A stretch of DNA of 42,731 nucleotides from Actinomycetospora sp. (GCA_029266415.1 JAQSWW010000026.1:1-42731), one strand, 5' to 3'. Shown: positions 8,670 to 16,300, counted from the stretch's first letter. The notes: a model not told the origin generated them from the letters alone. Made by a program: numbers and translations.

Positions 8670-9692
8670 GTGCCCCGAGTCCCGATCGCCGACCGCCCCA
8701 CCACCGCGCGGGGGCCACGGCTGCTCGGGGCGGGGGCGTACCGGCCCCGGCGGGTGGTGGACAACGCCGAGGTCTGCGCGCCGATCGAGGGCGCCGACGC
8801 CGACTGGGTGTTCGCCCGCTCCGGCATCCGCACCCGCCGGTTCGCGGGGGCCGACGAGACCGTCGTCGCCATGTCCGCCGCCGCGGCCGGCGACGCCCTC
8901 GCCGCGGCCGGGCTGACCGTGGCCGCGGTCGACGTCGTGCTCGTGGCGACGATGTCGGCCGACACCGCCTGCCCGCAGGTCGCCCCGCGCGTCGCCGCCG
9001 AGCTCGGCACCACCGCCCCGGCGTTCGACCTGGGCGCCGCGTGCTCGGGGTTCTGCTACGGCCTCGAGACCGCCGCGGCGCTGGTCGTCGCGGGCACCGC
9101 CCGCCACGTCCTCGTCGTCGGGGTCGAGCGCATGAGCGACCTGCTGGACCCGACCGACCGCGGCACCGCGTTCCTGTTCGGCGACGGCGCCGGCGCGGTC
9201 GTGGTCGGCCCGGGCGAGACCACGGGCATCGGCCCGGTGGTGTGGGGCAGCGACGGCGGCCAGTCCGACCTCATCGTCCACGCCCCGTCCGACCCCGTGG
9301 ACGGGTCGGCGGGCGAGGGCGTGTCCGGCCTGCGGATGCAGGGCCCCGCGGTGTTCCGCTGGGCCAGCACCGAGATCGCCCCGGTCGCCGGGAAGGCGCT
9401 GGCGGCCGCCGGGGTCGGCGTCGACGACCTCGGCGCCTTCGTGCCCCACCAGGCCAACAACCGGATCACCGACGCCCTCGTGCGCGCGCTCGACATCCCC
9501 GACCACGTCGCCGTCGCCCGCGACGTGACCGGCACCGGCAACACCTCCGCGGCGTCGGTCCCCCTCGCCCTGCACGCCCTGCTGGTCGACGGCGATGCCC
9601 GTCCCGGCGACCTGGCCCTGCTCTGCGGCTTCGGCGCGGGGCTCACCTACGCGGCCCAGGTCGTCGAGCTCCCGCCGGTGTCGCCCGCCTGA
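8670..9692 (+). CDS. 3-oxoacyl-ACP synthase III (KAS III/FabH-like)
   Basis: The 340-aa protein has the thiolase fold and the KAS III triad: Cys125 in LGAACSGFCYG, His260 in VPHQANNRI and Asn291 in TGTGNTSAASVP. The GFGAGLTYAA glycine-rich loop near the C terminus is also present. KAS III enzymes condense an acyl-CoA starter with malonyl-ACP. There is no acyl carrier protein, FabD or FabF beside it, so it may start a lipid or secondary metabolite elsewhere, or be a spare FabH. GTG 8670 is chosen over 8655 because GGAGGG lies seven bases upstream of it. Confidence 0.87.
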   Translation: MPRVPIADRPTTARGPRLLGAGAYRPRRVVDNAEVCAPIEGADADWVFARSGIRTRRFAGADETVVAMSAAAAGDALAAAGLTVAAVDVVLVATMSADTACPQVAPRVAAELGTTAPAFDLGAACSGFCYGLETAAALVVAGTARHVLVVGVERMSDLLDPTDRGTAFLFGDGAGAVVVGPGETTGIGPVVWGSDGGQSDLIVHAPSDPVDGSAGEGVSGLRMQGPAVFRWASTEIAPVAGKALAAAGVGVDDLGAFVPHQANNRITDALVRALDIPDHVAVARDVTGTGNTSAASVPLALHALLVDGDARPGDLALLCGFGAGLTYAAQVVELPPVSPA

Positions 9693-9710
9693 CGCGCGTC
9701 GGCCGTGGTC

Positions 9711-9740
9711 GTGCACGACGACGCCGTGCACGACGACGCC
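9711..9740. repeat. Two tandem copies of a 15-bp unit
   Basis: The unit gtgcacgacgacgcc occurs twice head to tail between the convergent ends of the KAS III and F420-type oxidoreductase genes. The unit includes the palindrome cgtgcacg. It could weakly fold but has no run of T, so I do not call it a terminator. Confidence 0.6.
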
Positions 9741-9751
9741 GCAGGTCGGGG

Positions 9752-10414
9752 TCAGGCCGCCCGGAAGTCGGCGGGCCGCTCCGGCGACGCCTCGGCGAGC
9801 GCGGCGCGGGTGCCGTCGGCGTCGAGGTCCTTGCCGTAGACCGGCGTGCCCGGCTGCTGGCGCCACGACTCCTCGAGGGGGCCGGCGTCGACGGGGTCGA
9901 AGCCCAGCTCGTCGACCAGGGCGACCACGGTGTCCTTGGCCGGGCCGTCCGCCCCCGCGATCGGGAGGGCGATGCGCCCCGCGGTCCCGGGCGGGGTGCC
10001 GCGCCCGAGCAGGTGCTTCCACCAGATGCCGTTGAACACCTTGTACACCGGCACGCCGAGGAGCCCGGAGACCCAGACGCTCTCGGGGGTGCCGTCCTCC
10101 AGCGCCGCGATCCGGCCGTCGCGCTGCTGCGGGTAGTAGTTGTTCGTCTCGATCACCGGGGCGCCCGGACGGGCCGTCGCCACGATGCCCGGCGCGAGGT
10201 CGGGGGTGTTCCGCTGCGGGATGCTCACGACCACGACGTCGGCGTCGACGGCGGCCTCCCGCGCCCACACCGCCGTCACCCCGGTCTCCGCGGCGAGGTC
10301 GGCCAACGTCTCGGGCGCCCGCGAGTTCGCGACGCGGACCTCGTGGCCGAGCGCGGTGAGCCGCCGCGTCAACGTGCCGCCGATCATGCCTGCACCGATG
10401 ATCCCGATCCTCAT
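9752..10414 (-). CDS. NADPH-dependent F420 reductase-like oxidoreductase
   Basis: The 220-aa protein starts with a Rossmann dinucleotide-binding motif, MRIGIIGAGMIGG, followed by VRVANSRAPETL, the region that recognises the NADP phosphate. It continues with DADVVVVSIPQRNTPDL and ETNNYYPQQRDGRI, typical of the 'NADP oxidoreductase coenzyme F420-dependent' family. Members pass hydride between NADPH and F420 or act on other substrates; F420 use is not proven. ATG 10412-10414 is the clear start because the Rossmann motif follows immediately. It is downstream of, and on the same strand as, the Rieske ferredoxin, with a 50-bp gap. Confidence 0.78.
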   Translation of the reverse strand: MRIGIIGAGMIGGTLTRRLTALGHEVRVANSRAPETLADLAAETGVTAVWAREAAVDADVVVVSIPQRNTPDLAPGIVATARPGAPVIETNNYYPQQRDGRIAALEDGTPESVWVSGLLGVPVYKVFNGIWWKHLLGRGTPPGTAGRIALPIAGADGPAKDTVVALVDELGFDPVDAGPLEESWRQQPGTPVYGKDLDADGTRAALAEASPERPADFRAA

Positions 10415-10464
10415 GGACCGGGGAACCACCAGTCGTCCCCGGCTGTTCCGCGGTCCGGGCGCGA

Positions 10465-10803
10465 TCACTCGGCGGCGGCCAGCTCCCGGTCGCCCGCGCG
10501 TACCGAGTCGTCCACGTAGACGACGCCGTCGGAGACGTTCACCTGGTGGGTGCGCACCGCCTTCTTGGCCGGCGGGCCGCTCGGGCGGCCGGTGCGCAGG
10601 TCGAAGCACGCGGCGTGCAGCGGGCACTCGACCGCGCACCCCTCGAGCCAGCCGTCGGACAGCGACGCGTCCTGGTGGGTGCACGTGTCGTCGATGGCGT
10701 AGAGCTCACCGTCCACGTTGAAGACCGCGATGGCCGCCACCGAACCCTGGACCCGGACCGATTCCCCGACGGGGATGTCAGCGATCTCGCCCACGTAGAT
10801 CAT
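10465..10803 (-). CDS. Rieske [2Fe-2S] ferredoxin (electron carrier for the ring-hydroxylating-type oxygenase)
   Basis: The 112-aa protein is a stand-alone Rieske domain. Cys41 and His43 (CTHQDASL) and Cys60 and His63 (CPLHAACFDL) provide the 2Cys-2His ligands of a 2Fe-2S cluster. It should carry electrons from the FAD reductase at 12413-13606 to the oxygenase at 13910-15055. It is separated from both by the transporter gene yet shares their promoter-operator module. ATG 10801-10803 has GGAG ten bases upstream; the longer frame to 10854 runs into the operator and is rejected. Confidence 0.88.
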   Translation of the reverse strand: MIYVGEIADIPVGESVRVQGSVAAIAVFNVDGELYAIDDTCTHQDASLSDGWLEGCAVECPLHAACFDLRTGRPSGPPAKKAVRTHQVNVSDGVVYVDDSVRAGDRELAAAE

Positions 10804-10812
10804 TCTTGCTCC

Positions 10813-10882
10813 TGTTGCGCTCTGCGCATCGAGTCTTGCTATCCGCAACACTAATCGTGAGGCTCGGAGATCGTGCCGTCAA
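10813..10882 (-). promoter_or_regulatory. Promoter-operator module A (ferredoxin)
   Basis: On the minus strand there is a -35-like TTGACG (10877-10882), then 26 bases, then the inverted repeat TGTTGCG-N22-AGCGCAAC, with a further A that completes the TGTTGCG/CGCAACA palindrome (10813-10850). With a normal spacer the -10 falls near ACGATT (about 10853-10858), which puts the transcription start at the edge of the inverted repeat. The repeat ends nine bases before the ferredoxin ATG and so borders its ribosome-binding site. Two further copies lie at 13674-13744 and 13801-13871. Confidence 0.65.
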
Positions 10883-10904
10883 GACGAAAGGCCGACATCA
10901 GGGG

Positions 10905-10947
10905 TTGACTCGTTCCAGCAGCGGAGTGTTACTGATACATGTCTAAT
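10905..10947 (+). promoter_or_regulatory. Transporter promoter with GntR-type operator candidate
   Basis: TTGACT (10905-10910) is a good -35. A -10 at normal spacing falls at gttact (10928-10933), and the following sequence ACTGATACATGTCTAATA (10931-10948) matches the ACTGATAYAT motif at the sdaA/gntR and glyA promoters. The stretch is AT-rich against a GC-rich background. It drives the MHS transporter at 10982 and is back to back with ferredoxin module A. Confidence 0.5.
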
Positions 10948-10981
10948 ATTTCATTCGTGTGCAGCAGTTTGAGGTGACGAG

Positions 10982-12400
10982 GTGCCGGGACGTCGCAGTG
11001 GCGGTGCGCGGGCGATCGAGGGTGAGCACACCCTGCGCCGGGCGACGGCCGCGGCGGCCATCGGCAACGTCGCCGAGTGGTACGACTTCGGGATCTACTC
11101 CTACCTGGCCGGAGCGGTCCTGAGCCGGGTGTTCTTCCCCGACGCCGGGCCGTGGGCCACCGTCTACACGCTCGGCGCCTTCGCCGCGGCGTTCCTCGTG
11201 CGCCCGCTGGGCGGCCTGTTCTTCGGCCCGCTCGGCGACCGCGTCGGCCGCACCCGGGTGCTCTCGGCGACGGTGCTGCTCATGGCAACGGCGACCGTGC
11301 TGCTCGGGCTGATCCCGGACCACGGCGCGATCGGCGGCGCCGCCCCGGTCCTGGTGCTGGTCATGCGCCTGCTGCAGGGCTTCTCCGCCGGCGGGGAGTA
11401 CACCGGCGCCCTGACCCTCATCGCGGAGTACGCGCCGGACCGGCGCCGAGGGCTGTTCGGGAGCTGGCTGGAGTTCGGCACGCTCACCGGCTACACCCTG
11501 GGCGCGGCCGTCAGCGCCGCGGTCATCGGCCTGCTGTCCGACGAGGCCCTCCTGGCCTGGGGCTGGCGGCTGCCGTTCATGCTCGCGCTGCCCCTGGGCG
11601 TCGCCGGCATCTACCTGCGCCTGCGCCTCGAGGACACCCCCGCGTTCCGCCAGCTCATGGAGCGCTCCCCCGCCCTGGCCACCATGCCGCTGCGGCGGGC
11701 GCTCCACATCCTCGGGGTCCGCCACCGACGCGCGCTGGTGGTCGCGGGCGGTCTCGTCGTCACCTGGAACATCACCAACTACGTGCTGACCAACTACGTG
11801 CCGACCTACCTCACCAGCACGCTCGCCGAGCACGGCGGGACCGGCACCGGGGAGACGACGTCGACGCTGCTGCAGGTCGTCGTGATGGTGGCGATGCTGT
11901 GCGTCATCACCTCGCTCGGGCGGCTGTCCGACCGCGTCGGGCGCCGGCCGATCCTGTTCGCCGGGAGCCTCTCGCTCGTCGTCCTCGGGCTGCCCGCGGT
12001 CTGGCTCCTGCGCCAGGGCGTCCTCGGCCAGCTCGCAGGCCTCGCCCTCCTGGGCGCGTGCCTGGTGTGCTTCGCCGCGGTGGCCCCGTCGACGCTGCCG
12101 GCGATGTTCCCCACGCTCGTGCGCTACGGGGGGCTCGCCCTCACCGTCAACGTCTCGATCTCGCTGTTCGCCGGCACCGCGCCGACCGTCATCGCCGCGG
12201 CGACGACCGCGACCGGGGACCTCGACTGGCCGGGCTACTACCTCGTCGCCGCCGGCGTGGTCGGGCTGGTCAGCGTCCTGTTCCTGACCGAGTCCGCGGG
12301 CCGCCCCCTGGCCGGCGCCGCGCCCCTGACCTCGAGCGCCGACCTCCCGCCCCCGGTCCTGTCGCCCGACGGGGTCCCCCTGGAGCGGCCGGGCGCGTGA
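10982..12400 (+). CDS. MHS-family MFS transporter (ProP-like, probable betaine importer)
   Basis: The 472-aa membrane protein has about twelve hydrophobic segments. The first carries GNVAEWYDFGIYSYLA, the hallmark of the metabolite:H+ symporter (MHS) family, which includes ProP (proline/betaine) and KgtP. GPLGDRVGRTRVL between segments 2 and 3 and SDRVGRRPIL in the second half are the MFS loop motifs. The context (flanked by betaine oxygenase ferredoxin and reductase genes) suggests import of glycine betaine or a related methylated amine; the substrate is inferred. GTG 10982 follows GAGGTGACGAG. There is a short hydrophilic, proline-rich C-terminal tail. Confidence 0.85.
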   Translation: MPGRRSGGARAIEGEHTLRRATAAAAIGNVAEWYDFGIYSYLAGAVLSRVFFPDAGPWATVYTLGAFAAAFLVRPLGGLFFGPLGDRVGRTRVLSATVLLMATATVLLGLIPDHGAIGGAAPVLVLVMRLLQGFSAGGEYTGALTLIAEYAPDRRRGLFGSWLEFGTLTGYTLGAAVSAAVIGLLSDEALLAWGWRLPFMLALPLGVAGIYLRLRLEDTPAFRQLMERSPALATMPLRRALHILGVRHRRALVVAGGLVVTWNITNYVLTNYVPTYLTSTLAEHGGTGTGETTSTLLQVVVMVAMLCVITSLGRLSDRVGRRPILFAGSLSLVVLGLPAVWLLRQGVLGQLAGLALLGACLVCFAAVAPSTLPAMFPTLVRYGGLALTVNVSISLFAGTAPTVIAAATTATGDLDWPGYYLVAAGVVGLVSVLFLTESAGRPLAGAAPLTSSADLPPPVLSPDGVPLERPGA

Positions 12401-12412
12401 CGGCGGCGGCGC

Positions 12413-13606
12413 TCAGGCGGCCGCGGCCGGGCGCCGGAGCTCGCTGCGGCGGAACCGGCCGAAGGCCCGCGGGTCACCCATCGCGAAGACGCCGGTGGTC
12501 GTGCCCTCGCCGTCGAGGTAGCGCGCGACGAACCGCCCGTCGCCCACCTCGCCGTCGACGATCTCGACCCGGTCGTGCGCCGACGGGTGCCCGGCGAGCT
12601 GCAGCATCCGCCCGTACTGCTCGGACCAGACGTAGCCGCTGGGGCGGAAGGTCGCCCCCGGCCCGCCCGCGAGCAGGTTGGCCGCCGCGACCTCGGCCTG
12701 CTCCCCCGCGCTGGTCCAGTGCTCGTGACGGCGGGCGCCCGCCCCGCGCGACCAGCGGGCGACGTCGCCGACCGCCACGACGTTGGGCAGGTCGGTGACC
12801 ATGCCGGCGTCGGTGCGCACACCGTTGTCGACGGTCAGCCCGGACCCGTCGAGCCAGCCGGTGTTCGGGACGATGCCGATGCCCACGATCACCACGTCGG
12901 CCGCGACGGTGGTGCCGTCACCGAGCTCCACGCCGGCGACGCGGCGCCCGCCGTCGCGCGAGGGCACCGTCGCGAGCCCGGACACGCTGGTGCCCGGCCG
13001 CAGCTCGGTGCCGTGGACGGCGTGCAGGTCGACGCAGCTGCGCGCGATCCGTGGGCCCAGGACGGGGGCCAGGGGCAGCGGGAGCCCGTCGAGCACGGTG
13101 ACCGTCAGGCCCATCGCGCGACAGGTGGACGCCACCTCGGCGCCGATGAAGCCGCCGCCCACGATCACGACGCGCGGCGAGCCGTCCCGCAGGTCACGCC
13201 GCAACGCGACCGCGTCGTCGAGCGTCCGCAGGGTGTGCACGCCCTCGACGCCCTCGGTACCCGGCAGCCGCCGGGCCCGCCCGCCCGTGGCGACGACGAC
13301 CCCGTCCGTGGCGATCTCGGTGCCGTCCGCGAGCACGACGCGGCGTCCGGCGGGGTCCAGGCGCGACGCGGTGGCGCCGAGGCGCAGCTCGAGGGCGAGC
13401 TCCGCCTCGTCGTCGTCGTCCACCAGGCCGATCGCGTCCTCGTCGACGCTCCCGGCGAGGAACGCCTTCGACAGCGGCGGGCGGTCGTAGGGCCGGTGCG
13501 CCTCGTCGCCGACCAGGACCAGCCGGCCCCCGAAGCCGGCCCGGCGCAGCGCCTCGGCGGAGCGGATCCCGGCGACGGACCCGCCGACGACGGTGATGGT
13601 CTTCAT
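12413..13606 (-). CDS. FAD-dependent ferredoxin reductase (oxygenase electron-transfer component)
   Basis: The 397-aa protein begins with a FAD-binding Rossmann motif (VVGGSVAGIRSAEALR, with GGS in place of the usual GAG). It has an NAD-binding VIVGGGFIGAEVA at about residues 147-160 and the second FAD contact VVAVGDVARW near residue 288, as in putidaredoxin/rubredoxin reductases and the BphA4 type. The expected role is NADH to the Rieske ferredoxin (10465-10803) and then to the oxygenase. ATG 13604-13606 has GAGGAGA upstream. It is convergent with the transporter (12-bp gap) and divergent from the oxygenase across a 303-bp spacer. Confidence 0.88.
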   Translation of the reverse strand: MKTITVVGGSVAGIRSAEALRRAGFGGRLVLVGDEAHRPYDRPPLSKAFLAGSVDEDAIGLVDDDDEAELALELRLGATASRLDPAGRRVVLADGTEIATDGVVVATGGRARRLPGTEGVEGVHTLRTLDDAVALRRDLRDGSPRVVIVGGGFIGAEVASTCRAMGLTVTVLDGLPLPLAPVLGPRIARSCVDLHAVHGTELRPGTSVSGLATVPSRDGGRRVAGVELGDGTTVAADVVIVGIGIVPNTGWLDGSGLTVDNGVRTDAGMVTDLPNVVAVGDVARWSRGAGARRHEHWTSAGEQAEVAAANLLAGGPGATFRPSGYVWSEQYGRMLQLAGHPSAHDRVEIVDGEVGDGRFVARYLDGEGTTTGVFAMGDPRAFGRFRRSELRRPAAAA

Positions 13607-13673
13607 GCGGTCTCCTCGTGAGCCTCTGCGGGCGGGACCGGTGGAGACGACACCCCGGGGTCTGGAGTGACGA

Positions 13674-13744
13674 GTTGCGCTTGAGGAAACAAGATGCTCA
13701 ATACGCAACACGAGACCGTCCGCGAGCGGGGGCCTGCTTGTCAA
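13674..13744 (-). promoter_or_regulatory. Promoter-operator module B (reductase)
   Basis: On the minus strand: TTGACA (13739-13744), 28 bases, then TGTTGCG-N22-AGCGCAAC (13674-13710). The -10 region would be GACGGT or near it. The module points to the reductase ATG, with about 67 bases of leader after the repeat. Its whole length aligns with module C in inverted orientation (shared CCGCTC, CGGAC, GTC and both arms). Confidence 0.65.
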
Positions 13745-13800
13745 GAGGGGATCCAGGTGGTCCGGGGCGCGAGGGTGACGACGTCGTGTCCCGGGGACCC

Positions 13801-13871
13801 TTGACACGCGGCTTCCGCTCCCGGACCGTCCTTGTTGCGCAGTACGAATCGAGTTTTGTAAAGCGCAACAA
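13801..13871 (+). promoter_or_regulatory. Promoter-operator module C (oxygenase)
   Basis: TTGACA (13801-13806), 26 bases, then TGTTGCG-N22-AGCGCAAC (13833-13870). In this copy the arms extend to a perfect 10-bp inverted repeat, cttgttgcgc and gcgcaacaag, with a 22-bp centre. The expected transcription start is at the first bases of the repeat. The oxygenase ATG lies about 39 bases beyond. Confidence 0.68.
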
Positions 13872-13909
13872 GATGGCACGCCGGAGCCAGTACCCCAGGA
13901 GCACGGATC

Positions 13910-15055
13910 ATGACCACCGGAGAGATCGCACCGGCGGCCGCGGCGCCGGGGCTGCCGCCGAGCCTGCGCACGACGCTCCCGGGCCGGTACTACACGGACC
14001 CGACGATCTTCGCCGCTGAGCAGGCCTTCGTCTTCGAGACCGGCTGGTTCTGCGCCGTGCTCGCCGCGGACATCCCGTCACCCGGCGCCTTCGAGACCGT
14101 CCAGGTCGGCCGGGAGAGCGTCATCGTCGCCCGCGGGCGCGACGGCGCGGTCAACGCCTACCTCAACGTCTGCCGCCACCGCGGGGCGCGGATCTGCACC
14201 GAGGACAAGGGCGCCGTGCGCCGCTCGTTCCAGTGCCCGTACCACGCCTGGACCTACGGGCTCGACGGCAAGCTGATCGCCGCACCGAACATCGGCGAGA
14301 TGCCGGACGTCGACCGGGTCGAGTACGGCCTGCACCGCGTGCACGTGCGGGAGTGGCTGGGCTACGTGTGGCTGTGCCTGGCCGACGAGCCGCCGTCGTT
14401 CGAGGCCACGGTGATCGGCGACGTCGGCGCCCGCCTGGGCTCGCCGGACGCCATCGTCGGTTACCAGGTGGCCGACCTGGAGCTGGGCCGGCGCATCGAG
14501 TACGACGTGGCGGCGAACTGGAAGCAGATCGTCGAGAACTTCATGGAGTGCTACCACTGCGCGACGATCCACCCCGAGCTCACCGAGGTGCTGCCGGAGT
14601 TCGCCGACGGGCTCGCGGCGCAGTACTTCGTGGGGCACGGCGCCGCGTTCGGCGAGGACGTCGAGGGGTTCACCGTCGACGGGTCCGCGGGCCTCGAGCG
14701 CATCCCGGGGGTGGGCGAGGAGCAGGACCGGCGCTACTACGCCATCACGGTCCGGCCCCAGGTCTTCATCAACCTCGTCCCCGACCACGTGGTGTTCCAC
14801 CGCATGTTCCCGCTCTCGGCCTCGCGGACCCTCGTGCGCTGCGACTGGCTCTACCTCCCCGAGGTGGTCGACTCCGGAGCCGACATCGACCGGTCCGTCG
14901 AGCTGTTCCACCGGGTCAACCTGCAGGACTTCGACGCCTGCGAGCGCTGCCAGGTGTCCATGGAGTCGCGCTCCTACGCACGCGGCGGCGTGCTCGTCCC
15001 CAGTGAGCACCACATCGGCGAGTTCCACGACTGGGTCCGGCAGAAGGTCGGCTGA
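13910..15055 (+). CDS. gbcA: Rieske non-heme iron oxygenase, probable glycine betaine demethylase alpha subunit
   Basis: The 381-aa protein has an N-terminal Rieske domain (CRHRG, Cys88/His90; CPYHAWTYG, Cys109/His112) and a catalytic domain with NWKQIVENFMECYHCATIHPEL. In it, His216 and His221 are mononuclear-iron ligands, and the aspartate near 340-342 (QDFDACERCQ) is probably the third. The ENFxECYHC form is shared by betaine and carnitine-type demethylases. Glycine betaine is assigned from context: genes for dimethylglycine, sarcosine, glycine and serine breakdown follow. Known GbcAB systems use a two-component reductase, but here ferredoxin and reductase are separate. ATG 13910 has AGGAG about nine bases upstream. 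Stachydrine or another quaternary amine remains possible. Confidence 0.8.
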   Translation: MTTGEIAPAAAAPGLPPSLRTTLPGRYYTDPTIFAAEQAFVFETGWFCAVLAADIPSPGAFETVQVGRESVIVARGRDGAVNAYLNVCRHRGARICTEDKGAVRRSFQCPYHAWTYGLDGKLIAAPNIGEMPDVDRVEYGLHRVHVREWLGYVWLCLADEPPSFEATVIGDVGARLGSPDAIVGYQVADLELGRRIEYDVAANWKQIVENFMECYHCATIHPELTEVLPEFADGLAAQYFVGHGAAFGEDVEGFTVDGSAGLERIPGVGEEQDRRYYAITVRPQVFINLVPDHVVFHRMFPLSASRTLVRCDWLYLPEVVDSGADIDRSVELFHRVNLQDFDACERCQVSMESRSYARGGVLVPSEHHIGEFHDWVRQKVG

Positions 15056-15102
15056 CGAGCCACGACGTCCCTCCACCCACTCCCGAGCACCAGGAACCGA
15101 TC

Positions 15103-15309
15103 ATGTCCTCCCTCTCCCCCGAGAGCTCGCCCGAGAGCTCCGACCCGTCCGGGACGAACGCGCCCGAGGAGCGGTACCGCGACGCGTTCGGGGTGGCCGA
15201 CGAGCTGGCCGTGCACGGCAGCGACTGCGTCTGCCCGCGGTGCGCCGGGCGCCTGACCGGCCTCCTGGGCGAGCTGTCGCGGGCCATCGAGCGGGACACC
15301 CCTCGGTGA
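15103..15309 (+). CDS. Small cysteine-containing hypothetical protein
   Basis: This 68-aa product lies 47 bp after the oxygenase stop, with AGGAA upstream of ATG 15103. The first 22 residues are Ser/Pro/Glu-rich and probably disordered. The second half has a compact CVCPRC motif (three Cys in six residues) followed by a helix (LTGLLGELSRAIERD). Three clustered Cys could bind zinc or take part in redox chemistry. I do not recognise the family. Its position suggests cotranscription with the oxygenase. Confidence 0.55.
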   Translation: MSSLSPESSPESSDPSGTNAPEERYRDAFGVADELAVHGSDCVCPRCAGRLTGLLGELSRAIERDTPR

Positions 15310-15317
15310 TCGCCCCG

Positions 15318-15323
15318 TAGGGT
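15318..15323 (+). promoter_or_regulatory. TAGGGT -10 element for a leaderless iclR transcript
   Basis: TAGGGT ends seven bases before the ATG at 15331 and there is no Shine-Dalgarno, the same layout as at 5680 and 33044. This would give the regulator its own promoter, independent of the oxygenase upstream. Confidence 0.45.
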
Positions 15324-15330
15324 CACGCAG

Positions 15331-16125
15331 ATGCCGGGGACGAAGAAGTCCGACGACACGGCCGAGAGGACCTCCTCGGTCCAGTCGGTCGACCGCGCGA
15401 TCTCGATCCTGGAGCTGGTCGCGGCACGCGGCGAGCTCGGGATCACCGAGATCGCCGAGGAGCTCGACGTCCACAAGTCCACGGCGTTCCGTCTCGTCGC
15501 TGCCCTCCAGAACCGCAACCTCCTCGAGCAGCTCGGCGAGCGCGGGAAGTACACGCTGAGCTTCGCCATCGTGCGGCTCGCCGCCGCCTCCACGGCCCGT
15601 CTCGACGTGGCCCGTCTCGGGCAGCCGATCTGTCAGCGCCTGGCCGAGAGCCTGGGCGAGACCGTCAACATCGCCGTCACCGACGGCGAGGCCGGCATCA
15701 CCGTCGCGCAGGAGGACGGCACCGCCACCATCACCTCGCAGAACTGGGTGGGTCGCCGGACCCCGCTGCACGCCACGGGCGCGGGCAAGGTGCTGCTCGC
15801 GTGGATGGACGAGGAGGAGCGCCGTCCGATCCTGCGCAAGCGGCTCAAGCGGTTCACCGACGACACCATCGTCACCGTCGCCGAGCTGCGCACGGAGCTG
15901 GCGCGGGTCCTCGACGAGGGCCACGCGCGGTCGTTCGAGGAGCTCGAGGTCGGGATGCACGCCGTCGCGGTCCCCGTGTTCTCCGCCGACGGCACCGTCG
16001 GCTCGGCGCTGAGCGCCACCGGCCCGGTGTACCGGCTGCCGCGGCGCCGGGCGCGTGCGGTCGTCGGCGATCTGCGCGAGGGCGCCGCCGAGCTGTCGGC
16101 CAAGCTCGGCTACACGGGCGTCTGA
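15331..16125 (+). CDS. IclR-family transcriptional regulator
   Basis: The 264-aa protein has a winged HTH (about residues 15-75: [16 protein letters not shown], then [22 protein letters not shown]) and an IclR effector domain (about 85-260) with [18 protein letters not shown] and the [17 protein letters not shown] core typical of the family. It lies at the end of the oxygenase gene block and is the best candidate to bind the three TGTTGCG-N22-AGCGCAAC modules. Because those lie at or just after the predicted start sites, repression relieved by a betaine-pathway ligand is the simplest model. Both points are inference. Confidence 0.88.
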   Translation: MPGTKKSDDTAERTSSVQSVDRAISILELVAARGELGITEIAEELDVHKSTAFRLVAALQNRNLLEQLGERGKYTLSFAIVRLAAASTARLDVARLGQPICQRLAESLGETVNIAVTDGEAGITVAQEDGTATITSQNWVGRRTPLHATGAGKVLLAWMDEEERRPILRKRLKRFTDDTIVTVAELRTELARVLDEGHARSFEELEVGMHAVAVPVFSADGTVGSALSATGPVYRLPRRRARAVVGDLREGAAELSAKLGYTGV

Positions 16126-16141
16126 CGGACGCCCGGCCGGC

Positions 16142-16290
16142 TCAGCGGAAGACCACCTGCAGGTGGCCGTCGAGCAGGACCCGCCGCTGGCAGTGCCAGC
16201 GCACCGCCCGCGAGAGGGCCAGCGCCTCGACGTCCCGGCCGACGGTCTGCAGGGCCTCGGGGTCATCGGGAGTGGTCGATGCGCACGACC
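16142..16290 (-). pseudogene. purU: purU (formyltetrahydrofolate deformylase) 3' remnant
   Basis: Between the iclR and sdaA stop codons the minus strand encodes only the C-terminal end of PurU. It reads VVRIDHS, then after a one-base shift [24 protein letters not shown]...[12 protein letters not shown] and a stop. This matches the conserved PurU ending (VxRVDHS...GRDVE...LxRAV...RVxxxGxxTVVF). About 48 of some 285 codons remain and the frame is broken near 16268. PurU recycles 10-formyl-THF to THF plus formate and is a frequent member of sarcosine-oxidase clusters, so the remnant probably records a lost operon gene. Confidence 0.68.
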
Positions 16291-16300
16291 TCCTGACTCG

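Noticed and set aside
9711-9740. Tandem 15-bp repeat as the start of a CRISPR array or an iteron
   Set aside because: There are only two copies, no spacers and no cas or replication genes near.
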